In this document: positions 8,459 through 17,160 of the stretch, one piece after another | Numbering within the stretch: the first letter of the stretch is position 1 | How the letters are laid out: every line of letters begins with the position of its first letter | The notes under the pieces: model-generated | The model's database searches: none | Seen by the model: only the letters and a program-made list of their open reading frames with translations | What the model was told of the DNA's origin: nothing | Assembly: GCA_016708105.1 (NCBI GenBank) | Contig: JADJGJ010000002.1 | Coordinates: 124,001-188,000 of the forward strand | Source of the DNA: Crocinitomicaceae bacterium | Lineage (GTDB): Bacteria > Bacteroidota > Bacteroidia > Flavobacteriales_D > Crocinitomicaceae | Reading direction: 5' to 3' | DNA: 64,000 nt | Program-made: the position numbers and the translations under genes

Positions 8459-9463
8459 TTAGTGCCCTTTGATTAATTTGAAGGTTTTTTTGCCTTCAGT
8501 GGTTGAAAGAGAGACGAAATAAATGCCCGGAGCATGTGATGAAAAATCTACCGTTTTCACATTGGTGCCTTTGAATACACGTGTGCCTGAAATGTCATAT
8601 ACTTCAACTGAATATTCAGGTGCGCTGCAAACTAATTGAAGATTTCCGTTTTCAAACCAAACTTGTGATACCATTTCTAATTCTTGAACTGAAGCAGAAC
8701 CAACGTTAATTTGCACCTCATTAGAAGTTTGTATGTCACCTGAAAAATCACTCACGCATACCACATAATAAGTGCCAGCGCTGGCGAAATTTGGAGTATA
8801 AGTGGTGCCTGTTTGTGCCGTACCAAATGATACATATCCTGAGCCTGAAACTGTTGAATATTTCCATTCACGAGAAGTTGCTGCTGATGGTGATTCTGCG
8901 GCGGTAAGCATGGTTCCGTTTGCGCCAACGTTTATACTTTGCGTGGCAGTTGGAGAAATGGAAACCGCGTTGGTTGAATTGAGCACTGCATCAATTTTTA
9001 AACTATTGAAGTTTGCTTGCGCCGGTGAACCAAATGTGCCTGACATTTTTAGTTTAATATAAAATGTGGTGACACCCGGATCAAATGTTGGGGATATGAG
9101 TGTAGATACTGAAAATCCTGCCCCCCAGCTTTGTGAACCCACTAAGGTATAGCTAACATTATCTGTACTGAATTCAATGGAAACTAAACAATTTTCAGTG
9201 GTTGCGGTAAGATAAAAATCCAAATCATTTGAATTGATCGTGAACTGACGATAAGTTTCTATGGTATAGGCGTTACCTGTTGTACCGTTAAAATTGTAGA
9301 TGTTGGCGCCATTAACACTATTGGATGTGATATTGGTAGTTACCGGAGTTGACCAGCCCGTCCATGCGTCTACATACGATTGTCCTGTTGTGTAAACAGT
9401 AGTTTGTGCAAATGATGCTCCAATCCATACAAGGGATAATAACGTGAAGAGTAATTTTTTCAT
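8459..9463 (-). CDS. secreted protein with type IX secretion C-terminal sorting domain
   Basis: This 334-residue protein has a Sec signal peptide (MKKLLFTLLSLVWIGASFAQ). Residues of about 20-165 form a beta-rich, jelly-roll-like region. An Ig-like beta-sandwich follows at about 165-255, with Y/W residues and TYYVVCVSDFSG. The last ~75 residues carry the T9SS type A pattern: YSVEVYDISGTRVFKG, then VDFSSHAPGIYFVSL and a terminal KTFKLIKGH. Such proteins cross the outer membrane through the type IX system, lose the sorting domain and are released or anchored to the surface. The passenger function is unknown; a glycan- or adhesion-related role is only a guess. It is divergent from hemA. Confidence 0.87.
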   Translation of the reverse strand: MKKLLFTLLSLVWIGASFAQTTVYTTGQSYVDAWTGWSTPVTTNITSNSVNGANIYNFNGTTGNAYTIETYRQFTINSNDLDFYLTATTENCLVSIEFSTDNVSYTLVGSQSWGAGFSVSTLISPTFDPGVTTFYIKLKMSGTFGSPAQANFNSLKIDAVLNSTNAVSISPTATQSINVGANGTMLTAAESPSAATSREWKYSTVSGSGYVSFGTAQTGTTYTPNFASAGTYYVVCVSDFSGDIQTSNEVQINVGSASVQELEMVSQVWFENGNLQLVCSAPEYSVEVYDISGTRVFKGTNVKTVDFSSHAPGIYFVSLSTTEGKKTFKLIKGH

Positions 9464-9644
9464 AAGTGTTCTGAGTGTATAGTTTTCAGTGCCGAATTTA
9501 CATAAAATAATAAACCAAGCAAACTGCAGGAGTTAGACCAGCGTCAGTATTTTGTTAAATTTAGTGAAGACGACATTCCATGATATTCATCACTTTTGAC
9601 AATTCCATGACAAATACCCATTTACCAATCCTGATTTTTGCGGC

Positions 9645-10883
9645 ATGATTCGGTTTAATGTTATCGCATTTACACACAATTGTATTGGAGTAGAAGAGAT
9701 TGGTAAGTTCCATGTGGAGGCTGATCAAATTGTGCAACGCATGCAATTTCTGCAAGAGGAAGTAGGTATTTCTGAAATCATGTATTTAAGTACCTGTAAT
9801 AGGGTAGAATTTATTTTTGTGACAAGTGAAGAGGTGGATGCAGATTTTATTGCACTCTTTTTAAAGGCATTCAATCCATCATGGCATCATACTCAAATTC
9901 AGCATTACCTTGAGCGGGCAAAATGTTGGAATGGTATCAACGCCGTCAATCACCTGATTGAAGTTGCATCTTCAGTTGACAGTATGGTGCTTGGAGAACG
10001 TGAAATCATTACGCAAGTGCGCAATGCGTTTGATTTTTCACGTGAACATCATTTGTCAGGAGACATCATTCGCTTAGTGGTTAGGCAAGCAATTGAGACA
10101 GCAAAAAAAGTGTATACAGAAACGCAAATTGCTACAAAACCGGTATCGGTTGTTTCATTGGCTTATCATCATTTGTGTGAAAGAAATCCTGATATCAATT
10201 CCAGAATTCTGGTTGTTGGGTCAGGTGTCACCAATACAAACATGTGTCGGTTTTTGAAAAAGCATGGATTTAAAAATTACCAAATTTATAACCGCACAAA
10301 AGAAAATGCTGAGGTGCTTGCTCGCTTTACGGGTGGCAGTGCGCATGCATTGAGTGAATTGTCAGATCATATCAATGGGTTTGATATTCTGGTTACTTGC
10401 ACCGGGTCACAAGATCATGTTATTACACAGGCAATTTATGAACGATTGATTGCAGACGATAAGAGAAAAAAAATTGTGATTGATTTGGCAATTCCGGCTG
10501 ACCTTGATCCTGCTATACCTGAAAAATTTGAGGTTGACCATATCTCAGTTTCATTTTTAAAATCAGTGGCAGATGAAAATTTAAAAGAGCGCCGGAAAGA
10601 ACTCATCAAAGTGAGGCAAATTATTTACGAAGCGGTTGAAGAATTCAAAGAGATTTTTAAAATGCGTCAGGTAGAAATTAAAATGCGCTCAATACCTGAA
10701 AGAATCAAAGAAATCAGATCAACTGCAACCGGTCAAGTATTTGCAAAAGAGATCAATCAGCTGGATGAAAATTCACGTGAAATACTTGAAAGAGTCTTGG
10801 ATTACATGGAGAAAAAATACATCAGCGTGCCGATGGTGATGGCAAAAGAAATGATGATGAAAAAAGAGGCTGAGGAAATCTGA
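9645..10883 (+). CDS. hemA: glutamyl-tRNA reductase
   Basis: The 412-residue enzyme makes glutamate-1-semialdehyde from glutamyl-tRNA with NADPH, the first step of C5-pathway tetrapyrrole synthesis. The nucleophilic cysteine is C51 in STCNRVE. The substrate-binding motif VDSMVLGEREI and the NADPH Rossmann motif ILVVGSGVTNTNMCRFL follow, and a helical dimerisation tail occupies about residues 320-412. Length fits the family. The order hemA, hemC, hemD on one strand is a haem biosynthesis cluster; hemB is not in it. hemA and hemC are 174 bases apart, so they need not share one transcript. Confidence 0.95.
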   Translation: MIRFNVIAFTHNCIGVEEIGKFHVEADQIVQRMQFLQEEVGISEIMYLSTCNRVEFIFVTSEEVDADFIALFLKAFNPSWHHTQIQHYLERAKCWNGINAVNHLIEVASSVDSMVLGEREIITQVRNAFDFSREHHLSGDIIRLVVRQAIETAKKVYTETQIATKPVSVVSLAYHHLCERNPDINSRILVVGSGVTNTNMCRFLKKHGFKNYQIYNRTKENAEVLARFTGGSAHALSELSDHINGFDILVTCTGSQDHVITQAIYERLIADDKRKKIVIDLAIPADLDPAIPEKFEVDHISVSFLKSVADENLKERRKELIKVRQIIYEAVEEFKEIFKMRQVEIKMRSIPERIKEIRSTATGQVFAKEINQLDENSREILERVLDYMEKKYISVPMVMAKEMMMKKEAEEI

Positions 10884-11003
10884 TTTGTTACATTAACCTG
10901 AACACATTTGTTCTACCAAAACGCCAAACAAAAATCATATAAGAGATTAACATGAAATAGCCAGATGACTCGGCTTGATAAACCGAAAATCAGTATGGCG
11001 CAG

Positions 11004-11027
11004 TACCCGTCTACCAACAGGCAGGTA
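11004..11027. repeat. REP-like hairpin upstream of hemC
   Basis: TACCCGTCT (11004-11012) and AGGCAGGTA (11019-11027) pair at 8 of 9 positions (one as G-U in RNA) around the loop ACCAAC. The arms resemble the palindromic CCTGCCTG repeats seen in many Bacteroidota. It lies in the 174-base gap between hemA and hemC, 30 bases before the hemC start. Confidence 0.45.
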
Positions 11028-11057
11028 TGTTACCTTCAAAAAATAAATTATTTACAC

Positions 11058-11948
11058 ATGAAAATCAGAATAGGTTCACGCGGTAGTGATCTGGCTTTAT
11101 GGCAAGCAAACTTTGTAAAAGCACAACTTGAAAATCTGGGTCATCAGGTAGAGATTAAAATTATTGTAACACGCGGTGATCGCATTCAGGATTTGAGCTT
11201 TGATAAAATTGAAGGGAAAGGTTTTTTCACCAAGGAAATTGAAGAAGCGCTCTTGAATAATGAAGTTGATTTAGCAGTTCACTCGCATAAAGATCTTGAA
11301 ACTACCAATCCTGAAGGACTCATCATTGGTGCGGTTTCGTATCGTGAAGAGCCAAATGATATTTTATTAATTCACCCATCTGCATCAGATAAAAGCCAAC
11401 CGTTTTCACTGGCAGTTAATGCTGTAGTTGGCACCTCTGCCGCAAGACGCAAATCACAACTGAAGCGTTTACGACCCGATTGTTTAATTGAAGATTTGCG
11501 CGGCAACGTACCAACACGTGTTCAAAAATTGCGTGATGGAAAATACGGCGCTATCGTTCTGGCTTGCGCCGGTGTTGAGCGCTTACGTCTCAATTTAGAA
11601 GGGTTACATGTTATGAAATTAGCCCCTGAAGATTTTGTGCCTGCACCTGCTCAAGGGGTGCTGGGTTTACAAATAAGACAACAAGACATTGAACTTGCTC
11701 AAGCCCTGAAGAAAATTCATCATGAAGATGTGGCTGAATCAATACAGGTAGAGCGCGATGTTTTGCGTTTAATGGAGGGCGGTTGCCAATTACCTTTAGG
11801 CATCTATTGTCAAAAGTTAAATACCGAATTTCATGTATTGGTGAGCTATTCTAAATCAAGTGCTGAGGCAGGTAAATTATACCAATTCAATCAATCATCA
11901 AGTGCAGGTTTGGCTGAAAAAATTGTGCAAGAACTAAAGCGTGGCTAA
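11058..11948 (+). CDS. hemC: hydroxymethylbilane synthase (porphobilinogen deaminase)
   Basis: The enzyme polymerises four porphobilinogen units into hydroxymethylbilane. From the ATG at 11058 it is 296 residues, beginning MKIRIGSRGSDLALWQ as in the family. An in-frame ATG at 10965 would add 31 unrelated residues that span a REP-like hairpin and is rejected. Family motifs are visible: VHSHKDLE, the AARRKSQLKRLRPD and DLRGNVPTRVQKL substrate/cofactor loops, and the dipyrromethane-cofactor cysteine in MEGGCQLPLG. It overlaps the GTG start of hemD by 8 bases, indicating translational coupling. Confidence 0.95.
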   Translation: MKIRIGSRGSDLALWQANFVKAQLENLGHQVEIKIIVTRGDRIQDLSFDKIEGKGFFTKEIEEALLNNEVDLAVHSHKDLETTNPEGLIIGAVSYREEPNDILLIHPSASDKSQPFSLAVNAVVGTSAARRKSQLKRLRPDCLIEDLRGNVPTRVQKLRDGKYGAIVLACAGVERLRLNLEGLHVMKLAPEDFVPAPAQGVLGLQIRQQDIELAQALKKIHHEDVAESIQVERDVLRLMEGGCQLPLGIYCQKLNTEFHVLVSYSKSSAEAGKLYQFNQSSSAGLAEKIVQELKRG

Positions 11949-12612
11949 GTCAAGAGTCATATTGATTACTCGCAAGTTGAAGAATGATTCTGCTTTGAAG
12001 AACTGGGCACATCATCAAGGATATACATTGAATGATATTTCTTTTATAAAAACAATTCCGGTCAAGGGTTTGAAAATTCCTGAAACGGATTGGATATTTT
12101 TCAGTTCTCCGTCAGCGGTACGTTGTTTTTTTGAAGAATACACCTTGAAGCAAAAACGCATTGCTTCATTGGGTAAAGCCACTGCAAGTGTATTGGCAGA
12201 CTATGGGTATCAGGCTGATTTCATAGGTGATGATGAGAAAACGCCCTCTGAAATTGGCAAAGAATTTTTTGATAAACGGTCAGGAAATGAATCCATTTTT
12301 TTTCCGCTCAGTAATTTATCACAACGGAATGTATTATCCCATCAGGGCAATAGAAAAGTAATTGAATTAAATACGTACCACACGCTGCCCATTCAATATA
12401 CCTTGAGTGAAAAACCGGATGTCATAATTTTTACCAGCCCGTCAAACATTGAATCCTATTGTTCAACAAATGAACTTACTTTATCTGATACCCTTGTTGC
12501 AATTGGTAAAACAACAGCTGCTGCGCTTGAGAATTTAGGTTTTCGCAAAATCATCGTGAGCAGCACACCGCGTGAAGAAGATTTGATTGCCGCATTGCAA
12601 TCTCTTGAATAA
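11941..12612 (+). CDS. hemD: uroporphyrinogen-III synthase
   Basis: This 223-residue protein closes hydroxymethylbilane to uroporphyrinogen III. Sequence conservation in this family is low, but the two-lobed pattern is recognisable: WIFFSSPSAVRCFF near residue 60, GKATASVLADYG, then the second lobe with VIIFTSPSNIESY and a GKTTAAALENLG helix. The start is GTG at 11941 inside the last codons of hemC, so it is translationally coupled to it. No domain beyond HemD is fused. Confidence 0.9.
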   Translation: MAKSRVILITRKLKNDSALKNWAHHQGYTLNDISFIKTIPVKGLKIPETDWIFFSSPSAVRCFFEEYTLKQKRIASLGKATASVLADYGYQADFIGDDEKTPSEIGKEFFDKRSGNESIFFPLSNLSQRNVLSHQGNRKVIELNTYHTLPIQYTLSEKPDVIIFTSPSNIESYCSTNELTLSDTLVAIGKTTAAALENLGFRKIIVSSTPREEDLIAALQSLE

Positions 12613-12623
12613 ATTGGAAACAC

Positions 12624-12631
12624 TACCTTTG
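12624..12631 (+). promoter_or_regulatory. candidate -7 box before the SUFU-domain gene
   Basis: TACCTTTG fits TAnnTTTG exactly and lies only 5 bases before the ATG at 12637. The best upstream TTG (12605-12607) is 16 bases away, slightly short. If used, the transcript would be leaderless or nearly so. Confidence 0.4.
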
Positions 12632-12636
12632 TTACC

Positions 12637-13221
12637 ATGAGTGACGGCATTTCATTTGAAACTTTGTTAGAGAATTCAGTAGTTGTCTCTGAAAATAATG
12701 ATTATCATTTCGAGATACGCTTGTATGCCGACCCGAATAAGCAATACCAGTTACTTTTCACCAATGGGTTGCGAACAAAAGCACAAGAAGTGAATGAGCG
12801 AAATGTGGGTTTTGAACATATTGAACTCTACATGTTGTTGCCTGAATACTGGAATCTTCAACAACATAGCTGGCCACAAGAATGGCTGAATAAAATTGCC
12901 CAGATTCCAAAAAAAAATAATACCTGGTTTGGCCTCGGAGATACCATTCCTGCGGGTAATCCAACAAAACCAATTACTGAAAAATTCAAGGCTGAATATT
13001 TTATTATAGCCAAACCCATGAAGTTGGAACGAGTGCTGAAAACAAAAGATGCTGGCTTTGAATTTTTAGCTGTTATACCAATTTATAAAAAGGAATTTCA
13101 ATACAAAACACAATTTTCATCTATTGTACTATTTGAAAAATTTCAGGAAAAAAACATTTCTGAAATGATAGATGAATTTCGATTACCGGCTGCGCGCAAG
13201 AAGTTTTTGGGGGTGATATAA
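12637..13221 (+). CDS. SUFU (suppressor of fused) domain protein
   Basis: This 194-residue cytosolic protein shows the bacterial SUFU-domain signature: HIELYMLLPEYWNL at about 69-82, a W-P-x-x-W-L helix (SWPQEWLNKIAQIP), and then TWFGLGDTIPAGNP. A C-terminal hydrophobic strand (FEFLAVIPIYKKEF) and the helix ending LPAARKKFLG complete it. In animals the domain is part of a Hedgehog-pathway scaffold. In bacteria the function is unknown, though some members occur in toxin-immunity settings. No toxin gene is adjacent here. It follows hemD after 24 bases and is convergent with pth. Confidence 0.85.
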   Translation: MSDGISFETLLENSVVVSENNDYHFEIRLYADPNKQYQLLFTNGLRTKAQEVNERNVGFEHIELYMLLPEYWNLQQHSWPQEWLNKIAQIPKKNNTWFGLGDTIPAGNPTKPITEKFKAEYFIIAKPMKLERVLKTKDAGFEFLAVIPIYKKEFQYKTQFSSIVLFEKFQEKNISEMIDEFRLPAARKKFLGVI

Positions 13222-13231
13222 TCTTTCCGTT

Positions 13232-13795
13232 TTACTTAGAGTTGTACAAACTCATTGTCTTCTCTATGCCTATAGTTACAAAGGCATGAATCATTTCACA
13301 GGCCAATTTCATGCGTTCTTGAAGAACAGGGATTTCATCTGTTTGCCATTCGCCCAGCACATAATCTACTTGTTTACCTTTTGCAAAATCACTTCCAACA
13401 CCAAACCGTAACCGTGCGTAATTTTCAGTTTGCAAAGTAGCCTGAATATCTTTCAACCCATTATGGCCGCCGTCACTGCCTTTGGGTTTCATCCGCAATT
13501 TTCCCAAGGGCAAGGCAAGATCATCCGTAATTACGAGTAAATTTTCAACCGGAATTTTTTCGTGTTGCAACCAATAATTTACTGCCTTACCGCTTAAATT
13601 CATAAAGGTTGATGGCTGCAACAAAATAAGCGTGCGCCCTTTGTATTTATGTGTTGTCACATTCCCTAGTTTGGCCGTTTCAAAACGTGCATCAGTGCCC
13701 TCAATCAATTGTTCAACCACCCTGAAACCAATGTTGTGACGGGTGTTTGCGTATTTTTCTCCGGGGTTTCCTAAACCAACAATCAGGAATTTCAT
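13232..13795 (-). CDS. pth: peptidyl-tRNA hydrolase
   Basis: The 187-residue enzyme recycles peptidyl-tRNA released from stalled ribosomes. N10 and the catalytic H20 sit in GLGNPGEKYANTRHNIGF. The second signature is present as DDLALPLGKLRMKPKGSDGGHNGLKDI (read in two parts), with the catalytic-network aspartate in DDLA. The C-terminal LGEW segment matches the family lid region. Length and both ends are normal. It is convergent with the SUFU-domain gene (10 bases apart) and divergent from the MepA-like gene. Confidence 0.96.
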   Translation of the reverse strand: MKFLIVGLGNPGEKYANTRHNIGFRVVEQLIEGTDARFETAKLGNVTTHKYKGRTLILLQPSTFMNLSGKAVNYWLQHEKIPVENLLVITDDLALPLGKLRMKPKGSDGGHNGLKDIQATLQTENYARLRFGVGSDFAKGKQVDYVLGEWQTDEIPVLQERMKLACEMIHAFVTIGIEKTMSLYNSK

Positions 13796-13892
13796 GTGAG
13801 GGAATTTGGTGGTAAATATACGAAGTGAGAATTGATAAACTCACATCAATTATTCCGATCTTTACGAGGCATCAATCGTAATCTTCTTTAAA

Positions 13893-14696
13893 ATGAAGCG
13901 CACCAATCTTACACTTGTTATTTTGATTTTTTTTGCAACGCATCTGTTCTCTGTGCGAGAGGCATTTGCTGTGTCACTGGCGTATTCTATTTGTGAAAGT
14001 GAAGACAGTTTACATACTGACTCAATAAACGTGATGGCATATTACGCTGCTAATCATGACACCTTGTTGCCAAGCAAATCAGTTGGAACTGTTTCAGAAG
14101 GAGAGTTAGTGAATGGTCGAATCATTCCGTTTTATGGTGAAAATTTTCAATATTTTTCTGCTGAGAGTTATTTGGGAGGAAGAGCATTTGCGCACGAAAA
14201 AGTAATTAATACGCTCTTGCTTTTTTATGCTGATTTGAAATCAAACTATCCTGAAAGATTTTTTTATATCATGGAAATGTCAAACAAACAAGGAGGAAAA
14301 ATTTATCCGCACCGTACGCATCAAAACGGCCTGAGTGTTGACCTCATGTTGCCAAAAATTAAAAATGGTCAACCTGATTATTCATTAGACTCATTAGGGA
14401 AGAATCACTATTTTCTTTCGTTTAATGATCATGGTGAATTTGCCGGTGACTCTTCTCTCACCATTGATTTTGAATTGCTGGCGCATCAGTTACTCTTGCT
14501 TGATTTTTGCGCGAAGAAATCAGGTTTGAAAATTGCCAAAGTCATTATCAAACTGGAATATAAAGATGAATTATTCACGACAAGTTTTGGTGAGCAATTA
14601 AAAAACACCGACATTTATTTTGCCCAAAAACTTACACCACTGATCAATGATTTGCATGATGATCACGTGCATGTTGATTTTGAAGAGAAAGATTAG
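13893..14696 (+). CDS. MepA-like penicillin-insensitive murein endopeptidase (M74)
   Basis: The 267-residue protein has a signal peptide (hydrophobic stretch at about 6-27 ending near REAFA), so it acts in the periplasm. It has the LAS-metallopeptidase zinc motifs of MepA: PHRTHQNGLSVDLMLP (His and Asp ligands) and, near the C-terminus, HDDHVHVDF (HxxHxH). MepA cleaves D-Ala-meso-DAP cross-links in peptidoglycan and is insensitive to penicillin. A preceding GGRAFAHEKV segment also fits. It is tail-to-tail with the aldehyde dehydrogenase gene (4 bases between stops). Confidence 0.85.
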   Translation: MKRTNLTLVILIFFATHLFSVREAFAVSLAYSICESEDSLHTDSINVMAYYAANHDTLLPSKSVGTVSEGELVNGRIIPFYGENFQYFSAESYLGGRAFAHEKVINTLLLFYADLKSNYPERFFYIMEMSNKQGGKIYPHRTHQNGLSVDLMLPKIKNGQPDYSLDSLGKNHYFLSFNDHGEFAGDSSLTIDFELLAHQLLLLDFCAKKSGLKIAKVIIKLEYKDELFTTSFGEQLKNTDIYFAQKLTPLINDLHDDHVHVDFEEKD

Positions 14697-14700
14697 TTTT

Positions 14701-16257
14701 TTAAAAATCAAACTTAATCCCTTGCGCAAGTGGCAAAGCGGTAGAGTAGTTGATGGTGTTTGTTTGACGGCGCATGTAAACTTTCCACGCGTCAGAACCT
14801 GATTCGCGTCCTCCGCCGGTTTCTTTTTCACCACCAAATGCTCCGCCAATTTCAGCACCGGATGTTCCAATATTTACATTCGCAATACCGCAATCTGATC
14901 CGGCTTGTGAAAGGAATAATTCTGACTCGCGAATATTGTTGGTGAAAATTGCAGAAGACAATCCTTGTGCAACATCATTCTGAATTTTAATGGCATGATC
15001 AATTTCACCTGAATATTTGATCAAATATAAAAGCGGAGCAAAAGTTTCATGCTGTACAATTTTGTATTTGTTGTCAACTTCTGCAATGCATGGTGAGACA
15101 TAGCAACCTGATTCATAGCCTGCGCCTGATAGTACTTTGCCTTCAACTAAAATATTTCCACCTTCACTTTTTACTTTTTGAATGGCTTCAAGATAGGTTT
15201 GTACTGCGTCGGTATCAATGAGTGGCCCCATGTGATTCCCCTGATCAAGTGGGTTACCAATTTTTATTTGTTTATACGCATTAACCAGAATATCTTTTAC
15301 CTGGTTGTAAACTGAATCATGAATAATCAAACGACGAGTTGAAGTGCAGCGTTGTCCGCTAGTGCCAACTGCACCAAAAACTACAGCGGGAATTACCAAT
15401 TTCAAATCGGCAGATGGCGTAATAATAATTGCGTTGTTTCCTCCAAGTTCAAGTAATGAACGTCCCAGACGTTTTGCTACTGTTTCACCAACAGCGCGTC
15501 CCATGCGGGTTGAACCGGTTGCTGAGATTAAGGGTACACGATTATCTGATGTGAGCATTTGTCCAATTTCTGCACCGCCAATTACTAAACCGCAAACACC
15601 TTCAGGTACATTATTTTCTTTGAAAACTTCAGCGGTAATTCGTTGGCAAGCAATTGCAGTAAGGGGAGTTTTTTCAGATGGTTTCCAAACACAAACGTCA
15701 CCGCAAACCCAAGCTAGTGCAGTGTTCCAGCACCACACCGCTACCGGAAAATTGAATGCTGAAATGATGCCAACAATTCCAAGTGGATGATACTGCTCAT
15801 ACATTCTGTGTGAGGGTCTTTCTGAATGCATGGTGAACCCGTGTAATTGTCTTGACAAACCAACTGCAAAATCACAAATGTCAATCATCTCCTGTACTTC
15901 CCCCAATCCTTCTTGTAATGATTTGCCCATTTCATAAGACACCAATTTACCAAGTGGCTCTTTGTATTCACGAAGCTTTACTCCTAATTGTCTAACCATT
16001 TCTCCGCGTTTTGGAGCCGGTATTAATCTCCATTCTGCAAAGGCTTCTTGTGCCTTTAAAATGGTTGCCTCGTAATCTGTTTCTGAGGCACTGTGAACTG
16101 ATGCAATGAGTTTACCATCAACGGGAGAATAAGAATCTATCTTGGTTCCGCGTGTTGCAAACCAGTATGAACCGGTTGATGCACCGGAATTTATTTCCTT
16201 AATTCCGAGTTGTGATAAAATTTGACCAATTTCAGATTGTACAGCAGTTGCAGACAT
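14701..16257 (-). CDS. ALDH7-like aldehyde dehydrogenase (aminoadipate-semialdehyde dehydrogenase type)
   Basis: This 518-residue NAD-dependent aldehyde dehydrogenase has the ALDH7/antiquitin pattern. An N-terminal GSYWFATRGTKIDSYSPVDG segment is followed by the cofactor motif GIISAFNFPVAVWCWN, the catalytic glutamate in LELGGNNA and the catalytic cysteine in SGQRCTSTRRLI. ETFAPLLYL and a C-terminal GGEKETGGGRESGSD complete it. ALDH7 enzymes oxidise alpha-aminoadipate semialdehyde in lysine breakdown and also other aldehydes. Lysine catabolism is therefore plausible, although no other lysine-degradation gene is in the window. The ATG at 16257 fits the family length. Confidence 0.9.
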   Translation of the reverse strand: MSATAVQSEIGQILSQLGIKEINSGASTGSYWFATRGTKIDSYSPVDGKLIASVHSASETDYEATILKAQEAFAEWRLIPAPKRGEMVRQLGVKLREYKEPLGKLVSYEMGKSLQEGLGEVQEMIDICDFAVGLSRQLHGFTMHSERPSHRMYEQYHPLGIVGIISAFNFPVAVWCWNTALAWVCGDVCVWKPSEKTPLTAIACQRITAEVFKENNVPEGVCGLVIGGAEIGQMLTSDNRVPLISATGSTRMGRAVGETVAKRLGRSLLELGGNNAIIITPSADLKLVIPAVVFGAVGTSGQRCTSTRRLIIHDSVYNQVKDILVNAYKQIKIGNPLDQGNHMGPLIDTDAVQTYLEAIQKVKSEGGNILVEGKVLSGAGYESGCYVSPCIAEVDNKYKIVQHETFAPLLYLIKYSGEIDHAIKIQNDVAQGLSSAIFTNNIRESELFLSQAGSDCGIANVNIGTSGAEIGGAFGGEKETGGGRESGSDAWKVYMRRQTNTINYSTALPLAQGIKFDF

Positions 16258-16327
16258 AATGAGCAGATTTAGTTTTGCAAATTTACCACTTATTGAAGGA
16301 AACCGGTTGTTGTTTTTAGAAAATTTA

Positions 16328-16363
16328 ACTTGTAGGGACAGGTCGCGACCTGTCCCTACAAGT
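16328..16363. repeat. 36-bp perfect palindrome (REP-like)
   Basis: Both arms are 18 bases and pair without mismatch around the centre GGTCG|CGACC; the arms read acttgtagggacaggtcg. A shorter relative with the same core lies at 24433-24454. No T-run follows. Sequences of the GTAGGGGC...GCCCCTAC kind are familiar dispersed palindromes in bacterial genomes. The rest of the 16258-16451 gap holds only a candidate promoter. Confidence 0.85.
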
Positions 16364-16428
16364 ATCTGCCGAATTAGCTTGATTCATGGAAATGACTTGC
16401 ATCATGGTATGATTTATGCTAAACCACC

Positions 16429-16436
16429 TATATTTG
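16429..16436 (+). promoter_or_regulatory. candidate -7 box before the TapB/DUF3108-like gene
   Basis: TATATTTG matches TAnnTTTG and lies 15 bases upstream of the ATG at 16452. No TTG is found at the expected distance upstream, so the call is tentative. Confidence 0.45.
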
Positions 16437-16451
16437 CTAAAAATTTGACTT

Positions 16452-17153
16452 ATGAAAAAACTATTATTAATTCCTGCTTGTGCTGCCTTAATGGCTTTCA
16501 CCATGAGTGGAGAGACCGATAATGGCTGTAACGGTTATTGGATGGTTGAAAAAGGTGTTACCCTAGAGTATTATGACTACAATTCGAAAGATAAACTAGA
16601 AGGTTCTCAAACAACAACCATCACTGAATTGTCTACAGTTGAAGGGGTATTAAATGCCACAATTCATTCAATTACCAAAGATGATAAAGGAAAATTAACC
16701 TCTGAAGGTGATTTTGGCTTTACATGCAAAGACGGTGAGATTACGATTGATATGAAATCTATGTTGGACCCTTCAACTACTGAAGGATTTGAAGACATGG
16801 AAGTAAAAATTGATCAAACTGATTTGGTTTATCCATCAACGCTTACTCCTGGTCAAACATTGCCTGATGGTAAACTTACCATGACGGTGTCAACAGGCGG
16901 TATGACGGTTATGACCATGGTGGTTGATGTGGTAGATCGCAAAGTTGAAGCGGCGGAGAGCGTGACTGTTCCGGCTGGTACATTTGAGTGTATTAAAATG
17001 AGCCAAACCAATAAAATGGATATGGGTATGATGAAAATGACAACTACATCGGTTGATTGGTTTACGCTGGGTGTTGGGGTAGTTAGGTCTGAGTCGTATG
17101 ATAAAGATGGAGCCCTGGAATCGTATCGTGTACTTAACCAAATAATCCGATAA
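16452..17153 (+). CDS. secreted protein, TapB/DUF3108-like
   Basis: The 233-residue protein has a signal peptide (MKKLLLIPACAALMAFTMSG). The mature domain starts with NGYWMVEKGVTLEYYDYNSKD and ends with VTVPAGTFECIKMSQ, then SVDWFTLGVGVVRSESYD. This repeated beta-strand pattern is typical of the DUF3108/TapB-like families of Bacteroidota, predicted to form an open beta-barrel-like fold. Function is unknown. The gene is followed after 7 bases by a GT-C glycosyltransferase, possibly in one operon. Confidence 0.7.
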   Translation: MKKLLLIPACAALMAFTMSGETDNGCNGYWMVEKGVTLEYYDYNSKDKLEGSQTTTITELSTVEGVLNATIHSITKDDKGKLTSEGDFGFTCKDGEITIDMKSMLDPSTTEGFEDMEVKIDQTDLVYPSTLTPGQTLPDGKLTMTVSTGGMTVMTMVVDVVDRKVEAAESVTVPAGTFECIKMSQTNKMDMGMMKMTTTSVDWFTLGVGVVRSESYDKDGALESYRVLNQIIR

Positions 17154-17160
17154 TCAGGCA

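Noticed and set aside
9561..9755. 64-codon minus-strand ORF in front of hemA
   Set aside because: It is antisense to the hemA start and has no signal, motif or conserved composition.
10965..11057. N-terminal extension of hemC
   Set aside because: The extra 31 residues do not belong to the HMBS family and span a REP-like hairpin; the ATG at 11058 gives the exact family start.
15344..15790. 148-codon ORF antisense to the aldehyde dehydrogenase
   Set aside because: It mirrors the codon pattern of a highly conserved enzyme; long antisense frames in such genes are common by chance.
16259..16522. 87-codon plus-strand ORF across the 36-bp palindrome
   Set aside because: It overlaps the start of the signal-peptide gene at 16452 in another frame and translates a repeat element.
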